Source: Humidesulfovibrio sp. (GTDB taxonomy: Bacteria; Desulfobacterota; Desulfovibrionia; Desulfovibrionales; Desulfovibrionaceae). Taken from it: DNA of 64,000 nt. Where the stretch lies: positions 37,624 through 101,623 of the forward strand of contig NZ_JAUYFU010000077.1 of assembly GCF_030689645.1 (NCBI RefSeq). The letters are read 5' to 3'. The notes under the pieces were generated by a model. It saw only the letters and a program-made list of their open reading frames with translations. It was not told where the DNA came from and ran no database searches. Shown in pieces: positions 41,940 to 50,367 of the stretch (position 1 is the stretch's first letter; every line of letters begins with the position of its first letter). Both the position numbers and the translations under genes were made by a program.

Positions 41940-42746
41940 CTACTTCTCCGCTTCCGGCTTGTACAGACCGCGCAGCCACTCGGCCACCATGCGTGCGGCA
42001 TCACGCGGGACGCCCGCGTGGTCGGCCATGATCTCCTCGTAATCGCTTTTGGGATGCGAGGGGGCCTTGGTGTACACATATGTACGGCCAAGATGACAGA
42101 GCGGGTCGCGCAGGCCTACCACCCACAGAAGCGGCACAGGCTCCTTCAAGGCTGCGGCGGACCTGGGCATCACCGCCGCGCCATCCGGGTCGTTGAAGCT
42201 CAAGTACACTTCCGCTGTGGTGGAAAGGTCGTAATCCTTGTCCTGGTTGATATCCACGAACAAAGACTTGGTGGTTCCGCCCACATTGGCCAGCAGGGAT
42301 CGCGCCTTGCGCACATCGGGCAAAAAAACTTCGCGGTGTCGTTCGGGATCGTGGGACGGGGCAAGGGCGGCGATGGCGAAAACCCCACCCCTGTTTGCGG
42401 CGAAGCCCAGAGCGGCGTTTGCTCCCAGGCCATGCCCCACAAGGGCGATTCGGGTGCAGCCTCCAAGGCGCAGCTCTTCTGCGGCCATACCGATTTCCAC
42501 CAAGGCCTGCTGATAGGTGGCGTCAAAGCCACGTTTCTTGGACCAGGGCAGCTCCGGGGCAAGCACCAGGAAACCCACGTTGCGCAGCACCCGTATCAAT
42601 TCAGCCAGCTGCTTGTCCGGACCGCCGTTCTTGTCGTGCAAAACAACAACGCCAAGCTGATGGTCGGCATGGGCTGGGCTGGCGCCCAAGACGCTGGCAG
42701 CAAAGGCAAAGACTAGAGCAAGGATGAAAGCTGGCAATCGCGGCAT
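41940..42746 (-). CDS. Exported alpha/beta-hydrolase-fold protein lacking the nucleophile serine
   Basis: The protein has 268 residues with a signal peptide (cleavage near AHA-D). The fold is recognisable from GVVVLHDKNGGPDKQLAEL, the GFLVLAPELPW strand, the elbow ALVGHGLGANAALG and the late VPLLWVVGLRDPL strand. The nucleophile elbow G-x-S-x-G reads G-H-G-L-G, so the catalytic Ser is Gly106. A His near DHAGVP remains. It resembles DUF3530-like proteins with the same change and may bind rather than hydrolyse its ligand. It has its own promoter and is convergent with fdhD. Confidence 0.75.
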   Translation of the reverse strand: MPRLPAFILALVFAFAASVLGASPAHADHQLGVVVLHDKNGGPDKQLAELIRVLRNVGFLVLAPELPWSKKRGFDATYQQALVEIGMAAEELRLGGCTRIALVGHGLGANAALGFAANRGGVFAIAALAPSHDPERHREVFLPDVRKARSLLANVGGTTKSLFVDINQDKDYDLSTTAEVYLSFNDPDGAAVMPRSAAALKEPVPLLWVVGLRDPLCHLGRTYVYTKAPSHPKSDYEEIMADHAGVPRDAARMVAEWLRGLYKPEAEK

Positions 42747-42799
42747 AGCCTCTCCTGGTGCTGGAGGGGTGAGGCGAAAAATCGTCCCATCAAGCGTAT

Positions 42800-42828
42800 G
42801 ATATAGCCCGCTTGCAGGCGGTTGGCAA
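42800..42828 (-). promoter_or_regulatory. Promoter of the alpha/beta-hydrolase-like gene
   Basis: On the minus strand TTGCCA (42828-42823) and TATATC (42805-42800) are 17 bases apart, about 50 bases before the start codon. Confidence 0.7.
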
Positions 42829-42847
42829 CCCTAGGAAAAGACGCGAA

Positions 42848-43501
42848 TCAGACGGCGCAACGCGCTTCGAACTGGCGCAGGCGTTCTGCGTAGGGAGGAA
42901 AACCGAAGAAGGCCGAGCCGGAAACAAGCACGTCCGCACCGGCTTTGGTGAGTTCGGCGCAATTATCCAGGGTCACGCCGCCATCAACCTGAATGAGGGT
43001 CTCGGCCTTGGCCTCGCGGATCATGGCCTTGAGCTCACGCACCTTGTCCATGCAGAAAGGGATGAATTTCTGGCCGCCGAACCCGGGATTGACGCTCATG
43101 ATAAGCACCATGTGAAGCTGCGGCAGCAGGTAGCGGACAACTTCAAGAGGCGTGGCCGGATTCAGTGCAACGGCAGGCTTGGCACCGGCCTGGGCGATGG
43201 CCGCACAGGTGCGCTCCAGGTGGTTGGTGGCCTCGGCGTGAACGCAGATGAGGTCAGCGCCAGCCTTGGCGAACTCGTCGACGTAACGCCCCGGCTCGTC
43301 GATCATCAGGTGGCAGTCGAAGAACAGGTCGCTGGTCTTGCGCATGGCGGCGATGACCGGCGGCCCGAAGGTGATGTTGGGCACAAAGGAGCCGTCCATG
43401 ACGTCCAGGTGCGCCCACTTGATCCCGGCGGCCTTGAGCGCGGCCAATTCATCGGCCAGGCGGGCGAAGTCTGCGGAGAGAAGCGAGGGCGAGAGGATCA
43501 T
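42848..43501 (-). CDS. rpe: Ribulose-phosphate 3-epimerase
   Basis: Rpe interconverts ribulose-5-phosphate and xylulose-5-phosphate in the pentose phosphate pathway. The 217-residue protein shows the full family pattern: ILSPSLLSADFARLADELAA, the metal-binding HLDVMDGSFVPNITFGP, FDCHLMIDEP, ALNPATPLEVV, MSVNPGFGGQKFIP and IQVDGGVTLDN, then the phosphate-binding VSGSAFFG. It is the last gene of the ahb-hemB run, 24 bases downstream of the siroheme decarboxylase gene. No metabolic reason for the linkage is obvious. Confidence 0.96.
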   Translation of the reverse strand: MILSPSLLSADFARLADELAALKAAGIKWAHLDVMDGSFVPNITFGPPVIAAMRKTSDLFFDCHLMIDEPGRYVDEFAKAGADLICVHAEATNHLERTCAAIAQAGAKPAVALNPATPLEVVRYLLPQLHMVLIMSVNPGFGGQKFIPFCMDKVRELKAMIREAKAETLIQVDGGVTLDNCAELTKAGADVLVSGSAFFGFPPYAERLRQFEARCAV

Positions 43502-43525
43502 ACGGGGGCTCCTTTGGAAGCGCGG

Positions 43526-43984
43526 CTAGTCGGCTGCCTCGCCCATGGCGAAGTCAACCTTGATTTTGAACAGCTTGCTGGCGGGCAGGTTCATTATCTC
43601 CACGCCGGTCTTGGCGGTGATGTCGGCCAGCACGGCCTCAATGGCCTCGCTGCTGGGCGCGATGAGCGCAAACCAGACATTGAACTTGTGCGCGCGCAGA
43701 TAGTTGTGCGTCACGCCGGGGTGCTGGTTCACCTCGGCCACGAAGCGGTCCAGCTTGTCCAGGGGCACCTCGGCCCCGCAGAGGGTGCTCTTCCAGCCCA
43801 GCTGCCGGGAACCGAAGTTGGCCCCCATGCGGCGGATGACGCCCTCTTCCTTGAGCCGCCGCACACGCGCCAGCACCTCGGCCTCGGTGAGGCCCACCTG
43901 CTCGCCCACCACGGCGTAGGGCCGGGTGTCCACGGGGAAGCTCGACTGGATGATGTCCAGAATCTGTTTGTCGTAGGCGTCCAT
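43526..43984 (-). CDS. ahbA: Siroheme decarboxylase subunit (AhbA/AhbB family, probably alpha)
   Basis: AhbA and AhbB together decarboxylate siroheme to 12,18-didecarboxysiroheme, the first step of the alternative heme route. They have an Lrp/AsnC-like fold but are enzymes. From the ATG at 43984, which overlaps the ahbD stop as TGATG, the protein has 152 residues: a winged-helix start (LTEAEVLARVRRLKEEGVIR), then GANFGSRQLGWKSTLCG and GVTHNYLRAHKFNVWFALI. The HNYLR...NVWF block looks like the alpha rather than the beta form, but I cannot separate the two with certainty. Only one of the two subunits is found in this window. Confidence 0.8.
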   Translation of the reverse strand: MDAYDKQILDIIQSSFPVDTRPYAVVGEQVGLTEAEVLARVRRLKEEGVIRRMGANFGSRQLGWKSTLCGAEVPLDKLDRFVAEVNQHPGVTHNYLRAHKFNVWFALIAPSSEAIEAVLADITAKTGVEIMNLPASKLFKIKVDFAMGEAAD

Positions 43985-45177
43985 CAGCCCTCCTGGCCCA
44001 ATTTGGCCAGCTTCACCGGCGTGTGGGAGCACAAAGGCTCCTCGCGCAGGTAGCCGCCGCGCATGGTGGCGGCGCGGGCGCGGCAGCCGCCGCAGACCTT
44101 CTCATACTCGCAAACGCCGCACTTGCCCTCGTACACCTTGGGGTTGCGCAGGTTCAGGAACTGCTGGCTGCTGCGCCAGATCTCAGGGAAAGGCGTCTGG
44201 CGCACGTCGCCGCAATGCAGATCCAGGTAACCGCAGGGCTGTACGATGCCCGAGTGCGAGATGAAGCAGAAGCCCACGCCGCCAAGGCAGCCGCGGGACA
44301 CGGCGTCGAGGCCGAAGGTCTCGAAGTTCACCGGAACGCCCTCCTCCTTGGCCCGCTGGCGCAGGATGCGGTGGTAGTGCGGGGCGCAGGTGGCCTTGAG
44401 CTGCATGTCCGTGGTCTTGCGGAAATCATAGAACCAGTTGAGCACTTCCTCGTACTCATGGTCGCTGATGACCTGGGCCCCCAACTCCGCCGCGCGGCCC
44501 GTGGGCACGAGGAGGAAAATGTGCCACGCCGAAGCGCCGAGATTTTCCGCCAGATGGAAGATCTCCTTGAACTGGTGCAGGTTGTCCTTGGTCACCGTGG
44601 TGTTGATCTGGAACTCCATGCCCACGCTTTTCAAGTGCTCGATGCCCTGCATGGAGGCAGCGAAGGCGCCCTTGACCCCGCGGAACTCGTCGTGGGCCTG
44701 TGCGTTTGGCGCATCGATTGAGATGGAGCAGCGCTCGATGCCGCAGTCCTTGATGCGCCGGGCGTTCTCGGCGGTGAGCAGCGTTCCGTTAGGAGCCATG
44801 ACGCAGCGCAACCCCTTGCTCTTGGCATAGGGGATGAGCTCGAAGATGTCGTGGCGCATGAAGGGCTCGCCGCCCGTGAAGATGATGATGGGGCTGCCCG
44901 TGGCCGGGAAGGTGTCGATGAGGGCCTTGGCTTCCTCGGTGGACAGCTCGCCCTCGTAGGGCTCCGGGTGCGCCTCGGCCCGGCAGTGCTTGCAGGCCAG
45001 ATTGCACGAGCGAGTGACTTCCCAGGCGATGAGCCGGAGCTGGGGCATGCCGTCCACGCCCTTGCCTATGGCGTGCTCGCCGGGATGCTTGTCGATGCGG
45101 CCAGGATGGCCTCCGGGATGACCAGCAGGCATTCCGCCGGGATGTCCGCCAGGGTGTCCTTTCGTATGATCGTGCAT
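43984..45177 (-). CDS. ahbD: Radical SAM heme b synthase AhbD
   Basis: AhbD oxidatively decarboxylates two propionates of Fe-coproporphyrin III to the vinyls of heme b. The 397-residue radical SAM protein has the SAM cluster motif C-x3-C-x2-C in TRSCNLACKHCRAEAHP, the GGEPF motif, and a C-terminal Cys-rich region (CGVCEYEKVCGGCRAR) for an auxiliary cluster. The call over AhbC rests on the LRLIAWEVTRSCNLAC start. The first 35 residues are a His/Gly/Pro repeat with HPGG units, which could bind metal or heme. It is six bases from hemB and overlaps the next gene start. Confidence 0.88.
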   Translation of the reverse strand: MHDHTKGHPGGHPGGMPAGHPGGHPGRIDKHPGEHAIGKGVDGMPQLRLIAWEVTRSCNLACKHCRAEAHPEPYEGELSTEEAKALIDTFPATGSPIIIFTGGEPFMRHDIFELIPYAKSKGLRCVMAPNGTLLTAENARRIKDCGIERCSISIDAPNAQAHDEFRGVKGAFAASMQGIEHLKSVGMEFQINTTVTKDNLHQFKEIFHLAENLGASAWHIFLLVPTGRAAELGAQVISDHEYEEVLNWFYDFRKTTDMQLKATCAPHYHRILRQRAKEEGVPVNFETFGLDAVSRGCLGGVGFCFISHSGIVQPCGYLDLHCGDVRQTPFPEIWRSSQQFLNLRNPKVYEGKCGVCEYEKVCGGCRARAATMRGGYLREEPLCSHTPVKLAKLGQEG

Positions 45178-45183
45178 GGCGTC

Positions 45184-46170
45184 CTACTTGTTCAGCCAGC
45201 CGAGGACGTCCTCGGCGAAATAGGTGAGGATGATGTCCGAACCTGCGCGCTTGAAGCTGGTCATCATTTCCATGACCATGCGCTCCTCGTCGACCCAGCC
45301 GTTCTGGGCCGCAGCCTTGACCATGCTGTACTCGCCGGACACGTTGTACGCGGCGATGGGCGCGTCAAAGGTGTCGCGAAGTTGGCGGATGATGTCCAGA
45401 TAAGGCAGGCCGGGCTTGACCATAAGGATGTCCGCGCCCTCGTCCAGGTCGGCTGCGGCTTCACGCAGGGCCTCGCGGCTGTTGGCCGGGTCCATCTGGT
45501 GGGTCTTGCGGTCGCCGAACTTGGGCGTGCTGTCCGCTGCCTCGCGGAAGGGTCCGTAAAAGGCAGAGGCGTACTTCACGGCGTAGCTCATGATGGGCGT
45601 AGAGGCGAAACCGTTGTCGTCCAGCGTCTCGCGCAAGGCCAGAATGCGGCCGTCCATCATGTCGCTGGGGGCCACTATGTCGGCCCCGGCGCGCACATGG
45701 GACAGCGCGGCTTGCGCCAGCAGATCCAGAGTCGGGTCGTTCAGGATCTCGCCGCCCTTTTGCACAATGCCGCAATGGCCGTGGGAGGTGTACTCGCACA
45801 GACAAACGTCGGTGATGACCACGAGCTCCGGGAAGCGGTCCTTCAGGCGGCGCACGGCCTCCTGAACGATGCCTTCGTCGGCGTAGGCCTGGGAGCCCTG
45901 CTCGTCTTTTTCTTTGGGGATGCCAAAGAGCAGCACGCTTTGCAGGCCGTTCTTCACCGCCGCAGCCACCTGTTTCTCCAACTGCTGGAGGGAAAGCTGA
46001 AACTGGCCGGGCATGGAGCCGATGGGCTTCCTGAAGCCCGCATCGTCGGTCTCGACCACGAAATACGGCATCACCAGGTCCGCCGGGCGGATCTCGTTCT
46101 CGCGCACCATGGCGCGAACGCCTGGCTTCATGCGCAGTCTGCGGCCACGGTGGAAATCGGAATCGAGCAT
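45184..46170 (-). CDS. hemB: Porphobilinogen synthase (delta-aminolevulinate dehydratase) HemB
   Basis: HemB condenses two 5-aminolevulinates to porphobilinogen, the common tetrapyrrole precursor. The 328-residue protein has the zinc-type Cys triad TDVCLCEYTSHGHCG, the active-site Lys regions VKYASAFYGPFREAA and LMVKPGLPYLDI, and the APSDMMDGRI block. It lies between ahbC and ahbD, six bases from ahbD, which links early and late heme synthesis in one operon. The early gene hemA is not in the window. Confidence 0.97.
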   Translation of the reverse strand: MLDSDFHRGRRLRMKPGVRAMVRENEIRPADLVMPYFVVETDDAGFRKPIGSMPGQFQLSLQQLEKQVAAAVKNGLQSVLLFGIPKEKDEQGSQAYADEGIVQEAVRRLKDRFPELVVITDVCLCEYTSHGHCGIVQKGGEILNDPTLDLLAQAALSHVRAGADIVAPSDMMDGRILALRETLDDNGFASTPIMSYAVKYASAFYGPFREAADSTPKFGDRKTHQMDPANSREALREAAADLDEGADILMVKPGLPYLDIIRQLRDTFDAPIAAYNVSGEYSMVKAAAQNGWVDEERMVMEMMTSFKRAGSDIILTYFAEDVLGWLNK

Positions 46171-46270
46171 GGCGCTGTCTCCTCGTGTTGCAGCGGCGCG
46201 ACTCCGCAGGGGAATCGCGCCGGTATGGGAACTGCGGGGGCCCCCGGTGCGGAGGCCCCCGAGGGTATGG

Positions 46271-47455
46271 CTAGTCTTTCTTGATCTCTTCGTCCGTCAG
46301 GTAGCAGGCCGGGTCCTGCGCCCAGATGTCGCCGTAGAAGGCTTCGGCGCGGGCGCGGAAGTTGCCGCCGCAGATGTTAAGGAACTTGCAAGTGGCGCAA
46401 CGGCCTCCCACATGGGGCTTCTTGTCCTTAAGCTTGTGCAGCAGCTCGATCTCGGGATCGTCCCAAATCTGGGAGAAGGGGCGCTCAAGGACGTTGCCGA
46501 ACACATGCTGACGCCAGAACTGGTCCGCGTGGACCTTGCCGTCCCAGGAGATGCAGCCGATGCCGCGGCCAGTGCTGTTGCCCTCGTTCATCTGCAGAAG
46601 CTCCATGACCTCGGCGGCGCGCTTGGGGTCTTCCTTCAGCAGTCGGTAATAGACGTGCGGGCCGTCGGCGTGGTTGTCCACGGTGAGGACTTCCTTGGGG
46701 CGGCCAGCGTCGAAGAGCGCGCGGGTCTCGTCCATGATCAGGTCCACCACGGCTCTCGTCTCGGCGTGGTCCAGGTCTTCCTTGATGAGCTCCGAGCCGC
46801 GGCCCGAGTACACCAAGTGGTAGAAGCAGATGCGCGGAACGTCGAGCTCGCGCACGATCTTGAACAGCGTGGGCACTTCGCCCTGGTTGCGCTTGTTGAT
46901 GGTGAAGCGCAGGCCGACCTTGAGACCCTCGGCCATGCAGTTCTCAACGCCCTCGATGGCCTTCTTGAAAGAGCCGGGCACGGCGCGGAACTTGTCGTGG
47001 ATCTCCTCACCGCCGTCGAGGGAGATGCCCACGTAGGACAGGCCCACCTGCTTAAGCTCGCGGGCCTTTTCCTTGGTGATGAGGGTGCCGTTGGTGGAGA
47101 TGACGGCGCGCATGCCCTTGCCGGTGGCGTAGCTCGCCAGCTCGACCAGGTCCTTGCGCACCAGCGGCTCACCGCCGGAGAACAGCATCACCGGCGCGCC
47201 GTAGGCGGCCAGATCGTCGATGAGGGCCTTGGCCTGGACGGTATTGATGTCGTCGGTGCCTTCAGGGTCCACAGCCTTGGCGTAGCAGTGCACGCACTTG
47301 AGGTTGCAGCGCTTGGTCATGTTCCAGACCACCACAGGCTTCTTGTCTTTCGAGAACTGCAGGAGGTGCGAGGGCAGCTTTCCGGACTCGCGGTTGTAGC
47401 GCAGGGCATCGGAAGCCTCGACGGCTCCGCAGTAAAGTTTGGATATGCCGATCAT
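46271..47455 (-). CDS. ahbC: Radical SAM 12,18-didecarboxysiroheme deacetylase AhbC
   Basis: AhbC removes the two acetate side chains of didecarboxysiroheme to give Fe-coproporphyrin III. From the ATG at 47455 (GAGG upstream) it has 394 residues, starting MIGISKLYCGAVEASDALRY. The SAM-cluster motif is WNMTKRCNLKCVHCYA, with the SGGEP motif and the C-terminal Cys-rich region RCATCKFLNICGGNFRARAE. The N-terminus and the NEGNSTGRGIGCISWDG segment are typical of AhbC in Desulfovibrio. It heads the operon ahbC-hemB-ahbD-ahbA-rpe. Confidence 0.9.
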   Translation of the reverse strand: MIGISKLYCGAVEASDALRYNRESGKLPSHLLQFSKDKKPVVVWNMTKRCNLKCVHCYAKAVDPEGTDDINTVQAKALIDDLAAYGAPVMLFSGGEPLVRKDLVELASYATGKGMRAVISTNGTLITKEKARELKQVGLSYVGISLDGGEEIHDKFRAVPGSFKKAIEGVENCMAEGLKVGLRFTINKRNQGEVPTLFKIVRELDVPRICFYHLVYSGRGSELIKEDLDHAETRAVVDLIMDETRALFDAGRPKEVLTVDNHADGPHVYYRLLKEDPKRAAEVMELLQMNEGNSTGRGIGCISWDGKVHADQFWRQHVFGNVLERPFSQIWDDPEIELLHKLKDKKPHVGGRCATCKFLNICGGNFRARAEAFYGDIWAQDPACYLTDEEIKKD

Positions 47456-47528
47456 GAAAACCTCGTTCTTGAAAACGTTTGGTGTCGCGGAGCGGATTCG
47501 TACCACAAACAGGGCCGGGCGCAAAGCC

Positions 47529-47555
47529 GAAAAAAAGGGCGGCCGCAGCCGCCCT
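47529..47555 (-). terminator. Intrinsic terminator after the OmpA-like lipoprotein gene
   Basis: On the minus strand a seven-base-pair GC stem (GGGCGGC/GCCGCCC) with a four-base loop is followed by seven T residues. It lies 35 bases beyond the lipoprotein gene stop and separates it from ahbC. Confidence 0.93.
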
Positions 47556-47589
47556 AAATAGGAATACTTGCCGAAAAAGTAAACGGGAA

Positions 47590-48735
47590 TTAATGAGCCG
47601 CAACGTCCAGGCGCACTTCAACCCGGCGGTTGCGCTGCTTGTTGGCCGGGGTGGTGTTCGGCACTAGGGGCCGTGACTTCCCAAACCCCTCGGTCCGCAG
47701 CAATTCCGGCGCGACTCCGCCCTTCTCTGCCAAATAGGCCTTCACAGAAGCGGCCCGGCGCTCGCTGAGCTTCTGATTATACTCGTCTGTGCCGACGATG
47801 TCGCAGTGCCCGGAGACAACAACCTTGCGGCCCTTCAAGTCGTCGGACTTGAGCGCCTTGGCCAGTTCGTTCAACAAACCAAATGACTCCTGGCGAATGC
47901 GGGAGGAATCAAAATCGAACTCAACCTTGAGCTTCACGCCGTCGGCATTGCCGCCCTTGCCGTTCGCCCCGTTCAAGAGCCCGGCAGCCATGTCGCGGGA
48001 AGAGCCTGCGCCGCCCTTGCCTGCGCCGCCATAAGCTCCGCTGGCAAGGATGTTCCGCGTCATGCCCTGTGAGGTGTCGGCGAAGCCCAGTTCCTCATCC
48101 GAAGGCGGCAGCCACGAGTTGAGCGGCACGGCCATATCAGCCGCAATGGAGGCCACGGCCTCGGCAATGGGGGAATCGGACAAGCGCGTTTCCAGAGAAA
48201 AAATAATCATGTCCTTGGTGCGCTTGGCTTCTACTCGCGCGCTCTGGTCCATGGACAGCACGAGGTTGCCGCCCTGGGTCTCGTACACGCGTATCTGCAG
48301 GGTGATGGCCGTGCTGTCCACCGTGCCGCCGGTAATGAGGTAGGGGACGATGCCCACGATGACGAGATCGGCCCCGGCGCGCCGCGCCACGGATACCGCA
48401 TGCTCCGGCCCCCGATAGACCAGCTGCGGGTCGTAGGCAAGGGTCTGAAACACCTCAAGCCCGGTCCAGGTCTGGTGGACAAGACGCCCCAACTCTCGTC
48501 CAACAAGCATGTGGTTGTCCATCTTCTGCGCCACCCAGAAAGGATACATGAGCACCTGGGGCGAGTCGGACAAACGGGTCTTGGGCCGCATGCTTATGGC
48601 GAGCTTGGATTTCTCCACCGGCGCATCACGATAGATTATGGTTTGCTGGGTCACACCTGGATCCACGTGCCCGCAGCCCGAAAGGGCAAGGACCGCCAGG
48701 ATGACCAGGGCAAGTGCGCTAAGGATTCGCTTCAT
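47590..48735 (-). CDS. OmpA-family outer-membrane lipoprotein
   Basis: The protein has 381 residues with a lipobox LALSGC (Cys21), so it is a lipoprotein anchored to a membrane. Residues about 40-215 are a domain that recalls FlgO/curli-type lipoprotein folds (YPFWVAQKMDNHMLVGRELG, then ADLVIVGIVPYLITGG), but I cannot name it with certainty. Residues about 265-381 are an OmpA/MotB peptidoglycan-binding domain (VKLKVEFDFDSSRIR, VVVSGHCDIVGTDEYNQKLS, SERRAASVKAYLAE, GKSRPLVPNTT and QRNRRVEVRL). It probably ties the outer membrane to the cell wall. Confidence 0.85.
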   Translation of the reverse strand: MKRILSALALVILAVLALSGCGHVDPGVTQQTIIYRDAPVEKSKLAISMRPKTRLSDSPQVLMYPFWVAQKMDNHMLVGRELGRLVHQTWTGLEVFQTLAYDPQLVYRGPEHAVSVARRAGADLVIVGIVPYLITGGTVDSTAITLQIRVYETQGGNLVLSMDQSARVEAKRTKDMIIFSLETRLSDSPIAEAVASIAADMAVPLNSWLPPSDEELGFADTSQGMTRNILASGAYGGAGKGGAGSSRDMAAGLLNGANGKGGNADGVKLKVEFDFDSSRIRQESFGLLNELAKALKSDDLKGRKVVVSGHCDIVGTDEYNQKLSERRAASVKAYLAEKGGVAPELLRTEGFGKSRPLVPNTTPANKQRNRRVEVRLDVAAH

Positions 48736-48830
48736 GGCAACTCTCGGTTTTAAATGACTTTCTTCCTGTGCGCGACGAAATTACGACGCTGGCACAGTCC
48801 CTGTCGGGCATGAAGCAAGATACGTACCGC

Positions 48831-48847
48831 CTAGGCCAAGGGCCTAG
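48831..48847. repeat. Inverted repeat downstream of the 117-residue protein gene
   Basis: CTAGGCC and GGCCTAG flank AAG. No T-run follows on the minus strand, so it is not a clear terminator; it could be a regulator site for the lipoprotein gene. Confidence 0.4.
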
Positions 48848-48863
48848 AGGCAACGCCGGGGAG

Positions 48864-49217
48864 TTACTGCAATAGACGGGTGGGGGAAGAAACCTGGCCC
48901 ATGACGCGCAGCAGCTGTTCACGCGACTGCACCAGGCCCTTGCGCAATTGCTGGCGCTTGCCGGAATCCAGGCACCGGAACTCCGGCGCCTGGGCCAACA
49001 AGACCAAACGGTCCATTTCTTCATGCACAGCGCGGATGCGGGACTGGAGCCTTTGCTCAGGCGGGCACACGCGGCGCGCGGCCTCGGCCAGGGTCCGCAC
49101 CTCCCCGGCCAAACGCAACAAACCGCCGGGGTTCTGCTCCTGGGCGGCGCGGCGCGCGGAACGCAGGGCGCGCCACTTTCGCCGAAGCCAGTGCAGGACG
49201 GGCCTTTCCTCGTTCAT
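48864..49217 (-). CDS. Small charged helical protein of unknown function
   Basis: The ATG at 49217 lies five bases after the YIP1 gene stop and gives 117 residues. The sequence is Arg/Glu/Leu-rich and likely all-helical (WLRRKWRALRSARRAAQEQN, then VHEEMDRLVLLAQ and RKGLVQSREQLLRVMGQ). I see no signal peptide and no membrane segment. No family is recognised. Its position after the YIP1 gene suggests co-expression and perhaps a cytoplasmic partner of that membrane protein. Confidence 0.65.
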   Translation of the reverse strand: MNEERPVLHWLRRKWRALRSARRAAQEQNPGGLLRLAGEVRTLAEAARRVCPPEQRLQSRIRAVHEEMDRLVLLAQAPEFRCLDSGKRQQLRKGLVQSREQLLRVMGQVSSPTRLLQ

Positions 49218-49222
49218 GAACG

Positions 49223-50269
49223 TCAGCCCGCCTGCACCATGCCCTGCATGAGGCCAAGCAACGCGGCCAGCATCATGAGTATAGGCACGAGAACTGCGAA
49301 CATGGCTGCGGAGAGGCGGCTGCGGTGGACCTCCCTGAGGCCGATAATAGTGAGGCCGATGCTCCAGACGCCGCCGATGAGCGGGCCAACGCCAGGAATG
49401 ATGCCCAGCAGCAGGGGCGCAGCGGAATAGCACAGCACGCGGAAAGTCGCCTCGGCTCCAGAGTCGCCGGAACGCACCATGCGCAGCAGCAGGTGGATGA
49501 TGCCGGTCATGAGCATGAGCCGCAGCACGAGCAAGAGCGGATATACGAGAAACAGCAGGGCTGGCGCCGCGCTGGCGGCGCCAAGTCCAAGGTCCATGAG
49601 CTCCGGGCTGCCAAGATACTCTGCTGTGGCGCCAATGCCCGCCATGCCCCAAAGGTACTGGCAGACAATCATGAACTCGGCCAAGAGCAGATGGAAGACC
49701 AGCGGCTTGGCCATGCCGCCCTGGGGAGGCATGGAGCGGAAAAAAACCGCCGGGCTCATGAGGATCATGCGGATGGTGCCCCACAGGCCGGGGAAGAAGC
49801 CATGCCGCGGCAGATCCTCAAAGGGTACGGGTGAGCTGGCCTGGAGGGACGCGCCGGACTCCATCGGCAACGGCTCGCCTGAATCCAGAGGCTGTGGGGC
49901 GCCTTCCGGCGATGTCGGAGTCGCGCCGCCGTGCTGGCCCGTGGAGTCTGGAGCTTTGGGCTGCGAGGCCTGGGGACCTTGCAGGCGTTTCCAGGCCTCG
50001 GCCGCAGAGGTCCGCTGGGCGGTCATGGGATCTGACTGCCCTTGGTCAGAGGCCGGGGTCGGTGGTTGCCCCGGTCCCTTGAGAAAACCGCCGGTGGCGC
50101 TTTGCGCCGTGCCGACAACCTTGAACGCTGGGGCAGGCTCAAGATCGTCCACCACGCGGAAGCGGAATTTGTGCGTACACTTGGGGCAGGTAGCCATCTG
50201 GGCGCGCGGGGGAACCTTGGCCTCATCGATCTCCCGGGCAAACCCGCACATGGGGCAAATAATCCGCAT
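49223..50269 (-). CDS. YIP1-domain membrane protein with N-terminal zinc ribbon
   Basis: The protein has 348 residues from the ATG at 50269 (AAGGAC upstream). The first 40 residues are a zinc ribbon (CPMCGFAREID then CPKCTHKFRF), as in MJ0042-type fingers. A Pro/Gly/Ser/Gln linker spans about 60-155. From about 160 there is a YIP1-like membrane domain of five helices (AKPLVFHLLLAEFMIVCQYL, APALLFLVYPLLLVLRLMLM, LCYSAAPLLLGIIPGVGPLI). In bacteria such proteins have no firm function. It has its own promoter. Confidence 0.82.
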   Translation of the reverse strand: MRIICPMCGFAREIDEAKVPPRAQMATCPKCTHKFRFRVVDDLEPAPAFKVVGTAQSATGGFLKGPGQPPTPASDQGQSDPMTAQRTSAAEAWKRLQGPQASQPKAPDSTGQHGGATPTSPEGAPQPLDSGEPLPMESGASLQASSPVPFEDLPRHGFFPGLWGTIRMILMSPAVFFRSMPPQGGMAKPLVFHLLLAEFMIVCQYLWGMAGIGATAEYLGSPELMDLGLGAASAAPALLFLVYPLLLVLRLMLMTGIIHLLLRMVRSGDSGAEATFRVLCYSAAPLLLGIIPGVGPLIGGVWSIGLTIIGLREVHRSRLSAAMFAVLVPILMMLAALLGLMQGMVQAG

Positions 50270-50309
50270 CCGTGGTCCTTATGATAAGTGAGGTTGGTGG
50301 AACTTTTTC

Positions 50310-50338
50310 AGTCTAGACCGTTCGGGCCGTGGAATCAA
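50310..50338 (-). promoter_or_regulatory. Promoter of the YIP1 gene
   Basis: On the minus strand TTGATT (50338-50333) and TAGACT (50315-50310) are 17 bases apart; transcription would start about 35 bases before the ATG. Confidence 0.6.
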
Positions 50339-50367
50339 GGGGATTAGGCCTGGACCAACAGCCTGCT

